A DNA stretch of 64,000 nucleotides from Methanobacterium sp. (GCF_038562635.1 NZ_JBCFBO010000002.1:1-64000); one strand, 5' to 3'; shown: positions 18,864 to 29,461, counted from the first letter of the stretch. The notes: generated from the letters alone by a model not told the origin. Translations and numbers: made by a program.

Positions 18864-19439
18864 GTGAAAATTTTGATGGTTTTTCTGCTGTCGGTACCCC
18901 TACTGATTTCACCAGCAGCAGCATGGCATATACAAACACATCCAACAATTGCAGATAAAGTCTATTACTCATTACCAGCATCAGTACAACATAAACTAAG
19001 CTTATCTGAAATGGAAAGAGGATCAAAAGCTCCAGACCAAGTTTTCAAGGATTTTAAATACCACCAATATACTGCAAGTGTTTCAAAATCTAAATATTGG
19101 TTAGATAGAGGTAAAGCAGCATATAAAAGCAAGAATTATAAATACGCCAGTTACTGTTTTGGAGTAGCTTCCCATTATATTTCAGATACGTATTCAGCTC
19201 CCCATTGTGTAACTGGAGAAGGAGATGCTAATCATCTTGCTTATGAAAAACAAGGAATGTACATGGCACCATCCATAAGGTATATGAGTGGAAGTGTAGA
19301 CTCAATACTACGTAATGGTTATCTGCAGGGACAAAAAGACTGGAAACTATGGATTGTAAACAAAAGTAGAAGTGTAACACAAAGAGATCTAAACAATGCA
19401 GGCTCAGCAGCATACAGTTTAATAAGAAACTGTTTTTAA
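18864..19439 (+). CDS. Secreted zinc-dependent phospholipase C / S1-P1 nuclease-fold protein
   Basis: A signal peptide ends in SPAAA, giving a mature N-terminal tryptophan (Trp21), exactly as in bacterial zinc phospholipase C, where that Trp binds zinc. The other ligands can be matched in order: His26, Asp58, His67, His104, Asp108 (HYISD), His114 (SAPH), and His124 with Glu128 (HLAYE). All nine zinc ligands therefore seem present in a 191-residue protein, shorter than the ~245-residue bacterial enzymes. It should hydrolyse phosphodiesters outside the cell, possibly phospholipids or a phosphopolyol polymer. GTG 18864 is the first usual start codon. The strong AAGGAGATGAT site ends 15 bases before it and would fit a start nearer to 18852 (ACG) better, so the start is uncertain. 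Confidence 0.8.
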   Translation: MKILMVFLLSVPLLISPAAAWHIQTHPTIADKVYYSLPASVQHKLSLSEMERGSKAPDQVFKDFKYHQYTASVSKSKYWLDRGKAAYKSKNYKYASYCFGVASHYISDTYSAPHCVTGEGDANHLAYEKQGMYMAPSIRYMSGSVDSILRNGYLQGQKDWKLWIVNKSRSVTQRDLNNAGSAAYSLIRNCF

Positions 19440-19658
19440 AAATAATTGATTAAAATTTTTGAAATTTAACCAAACAAGTCATTAAATACTGGCTAGTTTG
19501 ATGTTTTTTATTTTTTTAAATTTTAAACTTTTCCAATTTCTGTTTTACAGATTTTATGGCGAGCTTATTGTAAAATTAATCTTATCAATCATTAAATTGA
19601 TACTTATAAATATTAACCTTATTTCCTAACTTAAGAAATAAAACCAGACTGTTTCATA

Positions 19659-20861
19659 TTAAAGGACATAGCTCATTTTTCGTTTTAATCTTTGTCCAAT
19701 ATTTTTTATTTTATATTCAAGCCAACCAAGTGTAGTTTGAAGTTCAGCAACCTGTTTTTTTCTTGCATCCAATCTAGTTTCAAGCTGCTTTTGTTTTTTT
19801 ATAAGATCAGCAGCCTGTATTCCTTTTGCATCCAATCTATTTTCAAGCTGATTTTGTTTTTCTATAAAATCACTCAATATTTCAGCAATTATAATAGCTT
19901 CATCATATTTTTTACCTGCTATAAAATTAAATAACTGAATTAAATACTTTATATTAAGATCTGCTCCGTATTTTTTGAATTCTTCAAAAAGAGGACCTGC
20001 ATATTCTAGAAGTTCCCTTTTTTCACCATAGTCTGCACTGCTTAATATGAAATTCCTCATCCAAAAGGGCAAATGGTTTCCAAAAATAATTGGGAAATAT
20101 TCTTCTTTTTTGTTATCCTTTAAAATATCAAAAAGGGCGTAGTATGCGCTGACCATTCCCATTAAATTGTTTTTGTTCCTATTATGGCTAACAGACATAT
20201 CCTCATTGGAATCACGTATTCTATAATTGTATGGAAAATAATTTTGTAAATAAACAATACCCTCTGCTTTTAAGAACATGTTTACAACAAAAACAGCATC
20301 CTGTCCAGGCATACCCTCTAAAAATGTAATATTATTCTCTTCAATGAAACTCTTTTTAACTATCTTTGTCCATACAGAGGGGGATGTTTTAAATAATCTT
20401 TTATCTTCATCAATTGAGTTTACCTTTATTTCACCATCTTTAAATGGGCTGAAACTCTTCCTATTTAACCTTTTCCCATTTAAAATATAATAATATCTAC
20501 CAAATACAATATCTACATCTTCTTCAACAATTTTATTGTACAATGTTTCACAGGCATCGTCTTCATAGTAATCATCAGGGTCAAGGAACATCAAATATTT
20601 CCCACTAGCCTCATTTATTCCAATGTTTCTGGGTTTTCCTGCATATCCACTGTTTTCAGGTAGATGAATTGCTTTAAAATTGTCATATTTGGAGGCATAT
20701 TCATCTATTATTTCCCCACTTCGATCAGTAGAGCAATCATTAACCAGTATCACTTCCAAATGTTCAAAACCAATAGTCTGTCTTACAATAGACTCTAAAG
20801 CTTCTTTAATATAATCTTGAACGTTGAATACTGGTATTATAATACTTATTTTACATTCCAT
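19659..20861 (-). CDS. Family-2 glycosyltransferase with C-terminal coiled coil
   Basis: Residues ~1-220 form a GT-A fold: CKISIIIPVFNVQDYIKEAL, EVILVNDCSTDRSGEIID, GYAGKPRNIGINEASGKYLM and the DxD site FLDPDDYYEDD. A helical middle part follows. The last ~75 residues contain repeated heptads (KQNQLENRLDAKGIQAADLI, then KQKQLETRLDARKKQVAEL), which predict a coiled coil, before a basic tail. ATG 20861 is preferred over an upstream in-frame TTG. The gene follows the UDP-glucose dehydrogenase gene on the same strand. The coiled coil may join it to the large coiled-coil transferase at 23-27 kb. The donor sugar is not known. Confidence 0.88.
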   Translation of the reverse strand: MECKISIIIPVFNVQDYIKEALESIVRQTIGFEHLEVILVNDCSTDRSGEIIDEYASKYDNFKAIHLPENSGYAGKPRNIGINEASGKYLMFLDPDDYYEDDACETLYNKIVEEDVDIVFGRYYYILNGKRLNRKSFSPFKDGEIKVNSIDEDKRLFKTSPSVWTKIVKKSFIEENNITFLEGMPGQDAVFVVNMFLKAEGIVYLQNYFPYNYRIRDSNEDMSVSHNRNKNNLMGMVSAYYALFDILKDNKKEEYFPIIFGNHLPFWMRNFILSSADYGEKRELLEYAGPLFEEFKKYGADLNIKYLIQLFNFIAGKKYDEAIIIAEILSDFIEKQNQLENRLDAKGIQAADLIKKQKQLETRLDARKKQVAELQTTLGWLEYKIKNIGQRLKRKMSYVL

Positions 20862-20937
20862 GATTTCTATTCCACTCAATAAAAATTAAAACTTATAAAA
20901 ATATGTTTAAAAATATGAATACTGATTTAACATGATT

Positions 20938-22335
20938 TCATTTACTCCAATAATCTAAATACATGCTATGTAATGAATTCACATATAAGTATTGTCTGGA
21001 GATTCTTGGCCGGCTATTACCTACCTGATAATATTCAAAGCCCAATTTTTCAAGGATGTCCTTGTTATACTGGTTTCTGCCATCAAAAATTATCCTATTT
21101 TTAATCCTTTCTGCTATTTCATAAAAATTAGGGCTTCTAAACTCCTTCCATTCTGTTACGAGTACCATTGCATCCGTATTATTTAATGCTTCATACTTGT
21201 TATCTAAAAAATTTACGTTATTTTCATCTTTAAAATAATATTCCCTTGCGATATCTGTAGCTTTTGGATCGTAAGTGTTAATTTTAGCACCTAATTCTAT
21301 TAATCTATTTATAACAGCTACAGATGGAGCTTCCCTCATATCATCAGTTCCTGGTTTAAAAGCTAATCCCCACACTGCAAAAGTATATCCTGATAAATCA
21401 CAGCCAAATCTTTCTATTATTTTATTTACCAGTAAAAATTTTTGCTTGTCATTTACCAGTTTTACTTCTTTTAATATCTTTGAATCACAGCCACAATCAT
21501 CAGCAGTTTTTATTAAAGCATTAACATCTTTTGGAAGACAGCTCCCCCCATATCCGCATCCTGGATATAAAAAACTGTACCCTATTCTAGAGTCACTGCC
21601 TATACCCTTTCTAACATTGTTAATATCTGCACCGACCCTTTCACAGATATTTGCTATTTCGTTCATAAACGAAATACGGGTAGCAAGCATTGCATTGGCC
21701 GCATACTTAGTCATCTCTGCACTGCAAATATCCATAATTAAAAATCTATCATGATTTTTGGTAAAAGGAGCGTACAATTCTTTCATAACTCGAACAGCTT
21801 CTTCGTTATCCGAACCTACAACAACCCTATCCGGGCGCATAAAATCTGCAACTGCAGAACCTTCCTTTAAAAACTCAGGATTAGATACAACATAAACATT
21901 GCAGCTAACATTCCTCTTTTCCAATTCTTCAGTTATGATTTTTTTAACTTTTTCAGCTGTTCCTACTGGAACTGTTGATTTATTAACTACAATTAAGTCA
22001 TTGGACATTACCTGACCTATTTCTTTAGCTGCTGCCAGTAAATACTGTAAATCCGCACTCCCATCTTTACCCATAGGAGTACCTACAGCTATAAAACAAA
22101 TATCAGAATTATTTAAACCTTCCATCAAGCTACAGGTAAAATTTAAATCACCTGTTTTATAATTCTTAATTACCAGTTCTTCCAAGCCCGGCTCATATAT
22201 TGGGATAATACCTTTTTTTAGGCTTTCAATCTTGCTAGCATCAATGTCAATACAGTAAACCTTGTTTCCCATCTCTGAAAAACACGTTCCAGTAACTAGT
22301 CCTACGTAACCTGTTCCAATGACAGTAATTCTCAT
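20938..22335 (-). CDS. ugd: UDP-glucose 6-dehydrogenase
   Basis: The enzyme oxidises UDP-glucose to UDP-glucuronate with two NAD+. The N-terminal nucleotide-binding motif is VIGTGYVGLVTGTCFSEMG. The active-site cysteine lies in YPGCGYGGSCLPKDV, and conserved lysine and asparagine segments (EMTKYAANAMLATRISFMNE) precede it. The C-terminal domain shows AVWGLAFKPGTDDMREAPS. At 465 residues it is a little longer than usual because of a C-terminal extension ending in DYWSK. GTGATAAC precedes the ATG. Its product would supply uronic acid residues to the surface polymer built by the neighbouring transferases; a related UDP-sugar dehydrogenase activity cannot be excluded. Confidence 0.93.
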   Translation of the reverse strand: MRITVIGTGYVGLVTGTCFSEMGNKVYCIDIDASKIESLKKGIIPIYEPGLEELVIKNYKTGDLNFTCSLMEGLNNSDICFIAVGTPMGKDGSADLQYLLAAAKEIGQVMSNDLIVVNKSTVPVGTAEKVKKIITEELEKRNVSCNVYVVSNPEFLKEGSAVADFMRPDRVVVGSDNEEAVRVMKELYAPFTKNHDRFLIMDICSAEMTKYAANAMLATRISFMNEIANICERVGADINNVRKGIGSDSRIGYSFLYPGCGYGGSCLPKDVNALIKTADDCGCDSKILKEVKLVNDKQKFLLVNKIIERFGCDLSGYTFAVWGLAFKPGTDDMREAPSVAVINRLIELGAKINTYDPKATDIAREYYFKDENNVNFLDNKYEALNNTDAMVLVTEWKEFRSPNFYEIAERIKNRIIFDGRNQYNKDILEKLGFEYYQVGNSRPRISRQYLYVNSLHSMYLDYWSK

Positions 22336-23244
22336 GTTATCACTTAAATGTTCAATAGTGTCTCTGATTTATATTATTTTTTCAGTGCGTGAGTAACTAT
22401 TAATTTTAACCCCATATAAAGTCTACTTCAATAATACAAACGATAAATCAAATTATTATACAAAAATAAAGAATGTTTTTAGGGATTTTTTAATTTAAAG
22501 CATTGAAATTAATTATTATTACAGCATATAAACAGGATATATGGTATTACACAGCATATGCTAAAATTATAGATCCACTTAGATTAAAAATCAAAAAATT
22601 AGTATTTTTAGATTAAAAAAGATATTTATTATTATTTCTATACTTCAAAAGTAGAATTTTAAAATACATTTAAATATAATATTTTCAAATATCATCCATT
22701 TAGTTTAATCCATACAAAATTTTAATACATTATTTAGTATATATTTGATTTTCAGACATATTTATTTATTTTAGGTAATAATTACTACTAAACTTAAAAC
22801 AAGACCTCCTATATACCCTATCCCTGATAAACATAACATAACTATTATTATAACCAGAAAATCTAAAATTAGGATAATTTTTAAGACATAAACTTTAAAC
22901 AAAGGGAATAATAACCTAAACGTACATGTAGCGTTTTAAATTAATAAATATTACCTTCAGAATCTATTTTAATTATTTACAAAATTATACATCAAATTCA
23001 CAATATATTTTATAAAAGTAAAAAACATATTCTGCACATTTTTCTGTATAATATAAAAAGTTAACAACATTTATACACATGAAACATGTTTAGCTCTTTA
23101 ACTAATATCATTTGCATTCTTTAAAATTATTATAAGTTTCAAGGTCAATTGCGTTTTTCTGGATAATTCCATTAAAAAATAAGTTATGCAAATATAAATT
23201 GACAAAAAATTAGATCATTAAAAGTAAAAACTAGAACACATTAA
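22336..23244. other. Long AT-rich intergenic region
   Basis: About 900 bases with no supported gene. No repeat, tRNA-like or hairpin array was seen. It lies between two minus-strand genes and holds the dehydrogenase promoter near its left end. Confidence 0.45.
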
Positions 23245-26200
23245 CTAAAAATCCCAGATTGGAGTCTTATAACCTAATTTTGCTGCCAGTTCATCATCCC
23301 ACTGGTTTTTACGGAAAATTATATCAAATTCAGAGTCTTTACCTTTAGATTCTTTACGCAGAACATGGGTGGACTTCTGTAATTTGTGATAGACAACTGC
23401 TTCAGCTACATGGTAAATTTTCAAGTTCATTACGTGGCGTATATAATTACAAAATATCCTATCAGAACGGTAATGGCGACCCCTTTCTGCATCAAGGCCA
23501 GCTGAAGAATTCAATACATCACGTTTAATGTAAACACAGAAAAATGGTGCAAAGCTAAGCTCTAATAATTCACCTGAATGAAACGTAGGCACGTTAATTA
23601 TATTCTTATGGACCTTAGACAAATTAACATCACATTCATATTCAGGATTTGCATGGGGAACATGGGCATTTAGGGTTCTTGTTTCTCCAGGAAGCACCTG
23701 TTGTGGGACTGTTATACCGCACTGAGGTAATTTATATGCTGCATCCTGCATAGCCTCGACTGCGCCAGGCATTATTATTGCATCATTGTTTAAAATAATG
23801 ATATCACTATCTGGTTTGGAAGCAGCAATCCCCTGGTTTACAGCGTAAGTAAACCCATAATTAACATCATTTTGTATAAGTCTAATTTTACCGGCATCTG
23901 CCATTTTCACAAGGTAATTAACTACAGGCTGACTAGAATTATTGTCCACTACAATGATATCTACCCAATCATTATCCTGCATTAAAACAGCTACTATACA
24001 CTCTTTGATATCATTTAATGATTCATAGCTAGGAATAATAACACTAACCTTAGATAAATGTGCTTTTGATTTTAAAGTAGGAGAATAAGCATACTTTAAA
24101 CGTTCCCCTTGCTTTTCACGTAGTATCTCATGATAGTGTACTAAACTAGCATCATTTGTAATAGTATTATCTGCCAGGTCATAATAATAATTTGATAACA
24201 TTACAGGCACGGAATACATTTTTGCAGATTCAGAGATACGTATAACTAGATCCCAGTCTACATATCTTTTTATACTTTCATCAAATCCACCTAAGCGATT
24301 ATAAATATCGCGGGTGTGGCAGAAAGAATTCATATCAATGTAATTTCTATTTAAGAGCAGTGACCTGTTAAAACTTCCAAAACGGGCCGCAAATGGTTTT
24401 TCTGAGTTTCCTTTAAATAAGAATTGGCCGCTGTAAACTGCTTCAGCGTCAGGCAGCTTCAAAAATGCTCCAACCATTGCTGCTATATACCTTAAGTCCC
24501 ATGTGTTATCAGAATCAAGATAAGCTATATATTTACCGCGAGCAGCTTTAAGTGCCCTATTACGAGCTTTAGATACGCCCTGACAGCTATTATTACGCAG
24601 CAGCACGATTCGATCATCGTTTATATCTTCGATTAATTCAACTGTACCGTCATCACTCCCATCATCCACGATTACAAGCTCAATATTGCGGTAAGTTTGA
24701 GTTAAAACAGAATCTATCGCTGACTTTACAGTGCGGGCACGGTTGTAAACAGGCATGATTACTGAAACTAGAATATTCTCCTCTACATCAAAGGCCAAAT
24801 TTGTAAGATGTTCTGCTATATTTTCCATCACTGCAAAACATCTTTTATCTTCTTCACGAAAAGGAGCATTTATAACAGGCGATACAAGCGAATCAGCTAA
24901 AAATCCTGAAAAATCTGTAAAATGTCGTTTTTGATGCCATACAGCTTCAGTTTTAGCTATGCATTCACCCGTTTCCTTATCAAAAAGTTCTATTTTGTGT
25001 TTTTTTCCGTTTACAAAATTTAATGGGACAACAAATTCAAAAGCATGATTACCATCATTAATTTTTCCTTTAAGATCCAAGCGGAAATTACTGCAGATAA
25101 ATTCAAAACTTTGATTATCTATTTTTAAAAGTGCTAGACGTGGATTATTATTCCCAATTTTAGCTAACCAACCCCTAATAAGGGTTGTATCAGCAGGACA
25201 ATTTATATGGCCTTTTATATTTTTATGTTTTGCAGAATTTAATCCTTCCTTGACTGTATCTGTTTTTCTCCCTTCTTCTATTCCGTAAAGACTATAATGA
25301 ACCAGCGGGTTTAAATTTGATTTTTTAACATCTTTATACTTCTTTAGATAATAATCGCCGTTAAATGCAGCATTGGGCTTTTTACCTTCTTTAAAACCAT
25401 GGTACATGTAGTGCAGGATAGGATCCATGCCTGATGATCTAACGCCCCGGTTATTTTTTAAATAATAGCCAGTATCAACTAATTTATTCTTTTTAATGGA
25501 CCTGTATCCTTTTATATTAACAAGTGCATTCTTTAAACCAGTTTCATTCATATTAAAAAGGACGTACAAACCTGGGAATTTTGAAATAAGCCTCTGTGTG
25601 ATCGATCTGCTTTTATTACTTAAATATTCCATTTCAATTAAACTAGCTTTGAGATTATCAATTTGCAGGTTCAATTCTTCAGCTGCTTTTTCTCTTTTTT
25701 TTACATGATCAATGAAATTTTGTTTTTCTTGAATTAATTTGTTTAATTGACTTTCAGTTTGTTCTAATTTATGTTCAGCATGATTTAACCTGAATTTTAC
25801 TTCTTCTAAACATTTTTCTTTTTCATTAGCCATTTCATTAGATAATTTTAATTTTTTTTCTGTTAGATTTAATTTATCCACTGTTTGATTAAACTGAATT
25901 TTTATATCTCCCAGTTGACTCTCTTTTTTATGAATTAATTTATTAGATTTATTTAGCCTGTTTTCTATTTGCTCTAATTTATTTTCTGTTTTAACAAGCT
26001 TTAGTTCCGCTTTTTCTATTTTTGCGCATTTTTCTTCAATTAATTCATCTTTTAACTTTAATTTATTCTCAGTCTGCTCTAACTTACTCACTGTTTGATT
26101 AAACTGATCTTCAAAATATTCTAATTCCTTCTTATTTTCATTTAATTGATTTTTAAAGGAATTAACTCTAATTTTTTCTTCAGAATGTGCAATTTTAAAC

Positions 26201-26922
26201 TTCACTCGTTCTTCTTCAATGATATCCAGTAAATTAGCATTTTCTATGACTTTTTCAATGAGATTTTCCATTTCATCATTTTTAGGAAACAAAATACATA
26301 ATCCATGGAATGCATTGATAACTTTAAATGAAAGTTCTAATTCAGATTCACTGATAAAATCTTCTATGGCAGTTAATATACCATTTTTAGGATTATTTTC
26401 ATAAATAGAATTATAAAGATGATTATTTAATCCACCCTGCTCTTTTAAATTTGTTTGGCCAGGGTACATTCCCAATTTTTTATACGGCTGCCTGTAAACT
26501 GCAGGTATATTTTCAGGGCTGTAATATAAGTCCCTTCTAGCGTAAGGCCAACCTACATCATGCAAAAATACAACGGGAAACTTCCTGTTTTTAAAGCTTT
26601 TTTCAATTATTTTTAATTCATTATAAACAGTATACCAGTTGTGGTCCCCATCTATCAAAACCATATCATAACCTTTAAGCAGGGGCAATCTACTTAAACT
26701 TAATTCATTATAAATCTTAAATTTATCCCCATATTTCGCTTTAAACTCATCAACATCAAATTTAGGAAAGGGATCAATAGCAACCATATACGCGTTGTGT
26801 TTTATACAATATTTCAAAATGTTTTTCGTGTTTATACCTGTATCTGAGCCTATTTCAATGATATAATTAGTATTAATACCCATAGTAATAGGTTGTATTA
26901 TGTTGCTCCAGAATCTATTCAT
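23245..26922 (-). CDS. Multidomain methyltransferase / coiled-coil / double family-2 glycosyltransferase
   Basis: This 1225-residue protein has four parts. Residues ~1-215 are a class I methyltransferase-type domain (YIIEIGSDTGINTKNIL for motif I; GYDMVLIDGDHNWYTVYNEL). Residues ~235-430 are a long coiled coil with repeats such as KLEQTENKLKLKDELIEEK. Residues ~480-560 have two GxDPxxHYxxxGxxEGRxP-type units (DPILHYMYHGFKEGKKP; NPLVHYSLYGIEEGRKT) known from bacterial polysaccharide transferases, then a small beta domain. Two GT-A domains follow: VSVIMPVYNRARTVKSAIDS with YIAYLDSDNTWD, and VSVIIPSYESLNDIKECIVA with IIILNNDAIIMPG. GAGGGTAAAAT precedes the ATG. It probably extends and caps a surface polysaccharide at the inner membrane face. 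Confidence 0.86.
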   Translation of the reverse strand: MNRFWSNIIQPITMGINTNYIIEIGSDTGINTKNILKYCIKHNAYMVAIDPFPKFDVDEFKAKYGDKFKIYNELSLSRLPLLKGYDMVLIDGDHNWYTVYNELKIIEKSFKNRKFPVVFLHDVGWPYARRDLYYSPENIPAVYRQPYKKLGMYPGQTNLKEQGGLNNHLYNSIYENNPKNGILTAIEDFISESELELSFKVINAFHGLCILFPKNDEMENLIEKVIENANLLDIIEEERVKFKIAHSEEKIRVNSFKNQLNENKKELEYFEDQFNQTVSKLEQTENKLKLKDELIEEKCAKIEKAELKLVKTENKLEQIENRLNKSNKLIHKKESQLGDIKIQFNQTVDKLNLTEKKLKLSNEMANEKEKCLEEVKFRLNHAEHKLEQTESQLNKLIQEKQNFIDHVKKREKAAEELNLQIDNLKASLIEMEYLSNKSRSITQRLISKFPGLYVLFNMNETGLKNALVNIKGYRSIKKNKLVDTGYYLKNNRGVRSSGMDPILHYMYHGFKEGKKPNAAFNGDYYLKKYKDVKKSNLNPLVHYSLYGIEEGRKTDTVKEGLNSAKHKNIKGHINCPADTTLIRGWLAKIGNNNPRLALLKIDNQSFEFICSNFRLDLKGKINDGNHAFEFVVPLNFVNGKKHKIELFDKETGECIAKTEAVWHQKRHFTDFSGFLADSLVSPVINAPFREEDKRCFAVMENIAEHLTNLAFDVEENILVSVIMPVYNRARTVKSAIDSVLTQTYRNIELVIVDDGSDDGTVELIEDINDDRIVLLRNNSCQGVSKARNRALKAARGKYIAYLDSDNTWDLRYIAAMVGAFLKLPDAEAVYSGQFLFKGNSEKPFAARFGSFNRSLLLNRNYIDMNSFCHTRDIYNRLGGFDESIKRYVDWDLVIRISESAKMYSVPVMLSNYYYDLADNTITNDASLVHYHEILREKQGERLKYAYSPTLKSKAHLSKVSVIIPSYESLNDIKECIVAVLMQDNDWVDIIVVDNNSSQPVVNYLVKMADAGKIRLIQNDVNYGFTYAVNQGIAASKPDSDIIILNNDAIIMPGAVEAMQDAAYKLPQCGITVPQQVLPGETRTLNAHVPHANPEYECDVNLSKVHKNIINVPTFHSGELLELSFAPFFCVYIKRDVLNSSAGLDAERGRHYRSDRIFCNYIRHVMNLKIYHVAEAVVYHKLQKSTHVLRKESKGKDSEFDIIFRKNQWDDELAAKLGYKTPIWDF

Positions 26923-27942
26923 ATTTTACCCTCATTCTTGAGGTATAAAAACTTTTTGACAATTAATACAAGCTAATTTCTAATTTAAGGAATTTAAATA
27001 TATTTAATTTTAATACAAATATTTCTCCATTAGAAAATAGCACATCTGACAATGCAAATAACCCTTCTCTAAAAAAGTAGATAATTAAAATTAAAAGCTA
27101 TTAGGATTATCAGGATATTATAATGCACAAGTATTATCCTTATCAATAATATTTGTTTTATTAACTGTTTTTAATATTAAATTGAAAAATTATTCTGGCT
27201 AAACTAAAAATTAATATTGTAAAACAAAAGATTAAGATGACCTAACATCATTTTCTTTTTTTTAAGTACTTCTAAACTAAAAATTAATTTTATATTTATA
27301 TTAAATGTTTTAAACCGTTATAAAGAGCCGTATGACATAATGCCAGATTTAGTTTTTTAAAATTATCCAAATCTAAAAATAGAATCAAATTTTTAAAAAG
27401 TAAAATTAATTAGTAAAAAATATTACATTTTTATGGATATAACATTGAAAAAATTTATAAAAATTAGTTAACATGCCCATTTAATTTAAATATCAACTTT
27501 TAAATTAAAAGATAATCTTCTGGTGTTCATTTTGAATATAACCTAATTAAAAAAATATATAAAGAAGAGATGTCTATTATTATTTCAATGAATAACTGAG
27601 AGGATAAATGTGAATATAATTTTACCCTTTTTTTATTAACAGAATGTAGAATATATTGACTAAACGAATTTATTGAGTTGTAAATTATAAAAATATAGTT
27701 TAACCACCATACACTTCTTTAAAATAAGTATTATAAAAATAACTACATTTTATAGTGAATGAAGTAATTTTTTAAACTTATAAATTATTAGATATTCAAA
27801 AATAGTAGATTTTTTGAAGGTTCAACACATATAAACAGATTATCTAATTAAATAATTAATCAAAAATATTTGGTCATTTACTATAAGTTAAGTTAATATT
27901 TAAGTAATATAATTATAAGTTATAACTCAGGTTACAGATAAC
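26923..27942. other. Kilobase AT-rich gap separating the surface island from core genes
   Basis: No gene was recognised on either strand. The region lies between divergent units: the minus-strand transferase gene and the plus-strand mtxX run. It must hold both promoters. Its length and composition match the other gaps of the island. Confidence 0.45.
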
Positions 27943-28677
27943 ATGAAGATTGCAGCTGGTGTCGGTGAAAATAAGAATATAATTGAAGCTTCTAAAAAAG
28001 TAGATTTCGAAGTTATTTTAACGGAATCTGAAGATAAGCTTATTAACATGCTTCTAAATAAAGAAGTAGATGCTGCTGTAAGAGGATCCCTCAGCGCTTC
28101 CAAGATATTAAGTATACTAAAAGAAAAATATCAGGGTAAATTATACAGGGCCTCTTTTTTAGAAACAAATGGTCAAAAATTTTTGTTTGCCCCTGTGGGA
28201 ATTGATGAAGGAGATAACCCTGAAGAAAAAATAAAAATAATAGAATTAGGGGCAGAATTCTTATCAAAATTAGGAATAGAACCTAAAATCGCGGTACTTT
28301 CTGGCGGAAGACCTCAAGATGTTGGTAGAAGCCAGAAAATTGATGATTCCATTGCAGACGGAGAACGTATAACAAGTGCCGCAAAAAGTAAATATTCTGT
28401 AAAACATTATTTTATATTAATAGAAAATGCAATAAAGGATAATGTAAACTTCATTTTAGCACCGGATGGTATATCTGGAAACTTAATATTTAGAACTCTG
28501 ATTTTTTTGGGTTCAGGAAAAAGCCATGGTGCTGTAACACTTGGAATTAACGAAATTTTTATAGATACTTCAAGATCACAAAGCGTAGAAGGATATATTA
28601 GAGCCTTAGAATTTTCAAATTATCTAGCAAGATTAAAGAGTAGGAATAAAAATGCAACCATTAAAACCACTTTATAA
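27943..28677 (+). CDS. mtxX: Methanogenesis marker protein 4 (MtxX)
   Basis: MtxX proteins are found in nearly all methanogens and resemble phosphate acetyl/butyryltransferases; their reaction is not established, although a methyltransferase link has been proposed. The typical stretch KIAVLSGGRPQDVGRS and the C-terminal FLGSGKSHGAVTLGINEIFI are visible. The length of 244 residues fits the family. Its last 26 bases overlap the start of the prenyltransferase gene, so the two are probably translated together. A linked function is not known. Confidence 0.88.
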   Translation: MKIAAGVGENKNIIEASKKVDFEVILTESEDKLINMLLNKEVDAAVRGSLSASKILSILKEKYQGKLYRASFLETNGQKFLFAPVGIDEGDNPEEKIKIIELGAEFLSKLGIEPKIAVLSGGRPQDVGRSQKIDDSIADGERITSAAKSKYSVKHYFILIENAIKDNVNFILAPDGISGNLIFRTLIFLGSGKSHGAVTLGINEIFIDTSRSQSVEGYIRALEFSNYLARLKSRNKNATIKTTL

Positions 28678-29419
28678 AATTTATGAATGGTACATATCAA
28701 AAAATCTCAAGCCCGAAAACATGCCTAATCATATTGCCGTTATAATGGACGGTAACAGGCGCTACACAAAATTAATGGGCAACATGGAAATTATAGACGG
28801 TCATAAAAGAGGGGTAAGTACCCTTGAAAAGGTTCTGGACTGGTCCATTGAATTAGGGATAGAAATTGTAACTGCCTATGCATTTTCTACCGAGAATTTT
28901 AACAGACCTCCAAAAGAAGTGGAAGGTCTAATGAAGTTATTCCAGAAAGAATTTGAAGGAATAGCAAAAAATCCAAAGATTCATAAAAATGAAGTAAGAA
29001 TAAATGCAGTAGGTAATTTAAACTTACTTCCAGAAAATGTAAGAGAAGCCATAAGAATCGCAGAAGAGGCTACATCTTCCTATGACAAACGAATTGTAAA
29101 CATTGCAATAGGTTATGATGGGCGGATGGAAATAATCGATGCTATAAAAAAGATTTCAAAAGAAGTTAAAGATGGAAAATTAGACTGTGAGGAAATAGAT
29201 GAAGATTTAGTCAATAAAAATCTATATACTGCAGGCTTAGAAGACCCTAACCTTATTATAAGGACAAGTGGGGAAGAAAGGCTCAGCGGGTTCCTACTAT
29301 GGCAGTCTTCTTATTCAGAGTTATACTTCTGCGATAGTTTATGGCCAGAACTTAGAAAAGTTGATTTTTTAAGGGCACTTAGGTCATATCAAGAAAGAGA
29401 AAGGCGCTTTGGGATTTAA
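28652..29419 (+). CDS. uppS: Cis-prenyltransferase (UppS-type polyprenyl diphosphate synthase)
   Basis: The enzyme condenses isopentenyl diphosphate in cis to make the long polyprenyl chain that becomes the lipid carrier of surface glycans and N-glycans. HIAVIMDGNRR contains the catalytic Asp, DGHKRG follows, AYAFSTENFNRP is the flexible-loop region, and RTSGEERLSGFLLWQSSYSE with the C-terminal RSYQERERRFG completes the family pattern. It has 255 residues, a normal length. The start overlaps mtxX by 26 bases with GAGTAGGAATAAAA upstream of the ATG. Product chain length cannot be read from the sequence. Confidence 0.95.
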   Translation: MQPLKPLYKIYEWYISKNLKPENMPNHIAVIMDGNRRYTKLMGNMEIIDGHKRGVSTLEKVLDWSIELGIEIVTAYAFSTENFNRPPKEVEGLMKLFQKEFEGIAKNPKIHKNEVRINAVGNLNLLPENVREAIRIAEEATSSYDKRIVNIAIGYDGRMEIIDAIKKISKEVKDGKLDCEEIDEDLVNKNLYTAGLEDPNLIIRTSGEERLSGFLLWQSSYSELYFCDSLWPELRKVDFLRALRSYQERERRFGI

Positions 29420-29461
29420 ACCCATAGCTTACTTAATTTTATTTAGAGTTGAGGGAACGTT

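Noticed and set aside
18721..19026. Minus-strand 101-codon ORF over the start of the phospholipase-like gene
   Set aside because: It is a shadow frame; the plus-strand product has a signal peptide and all zinc ligands.
22336..23244. Hidden gene in the long gap
   Set aside because: No open frame of useful length or with protein-like composition was found on either strand.
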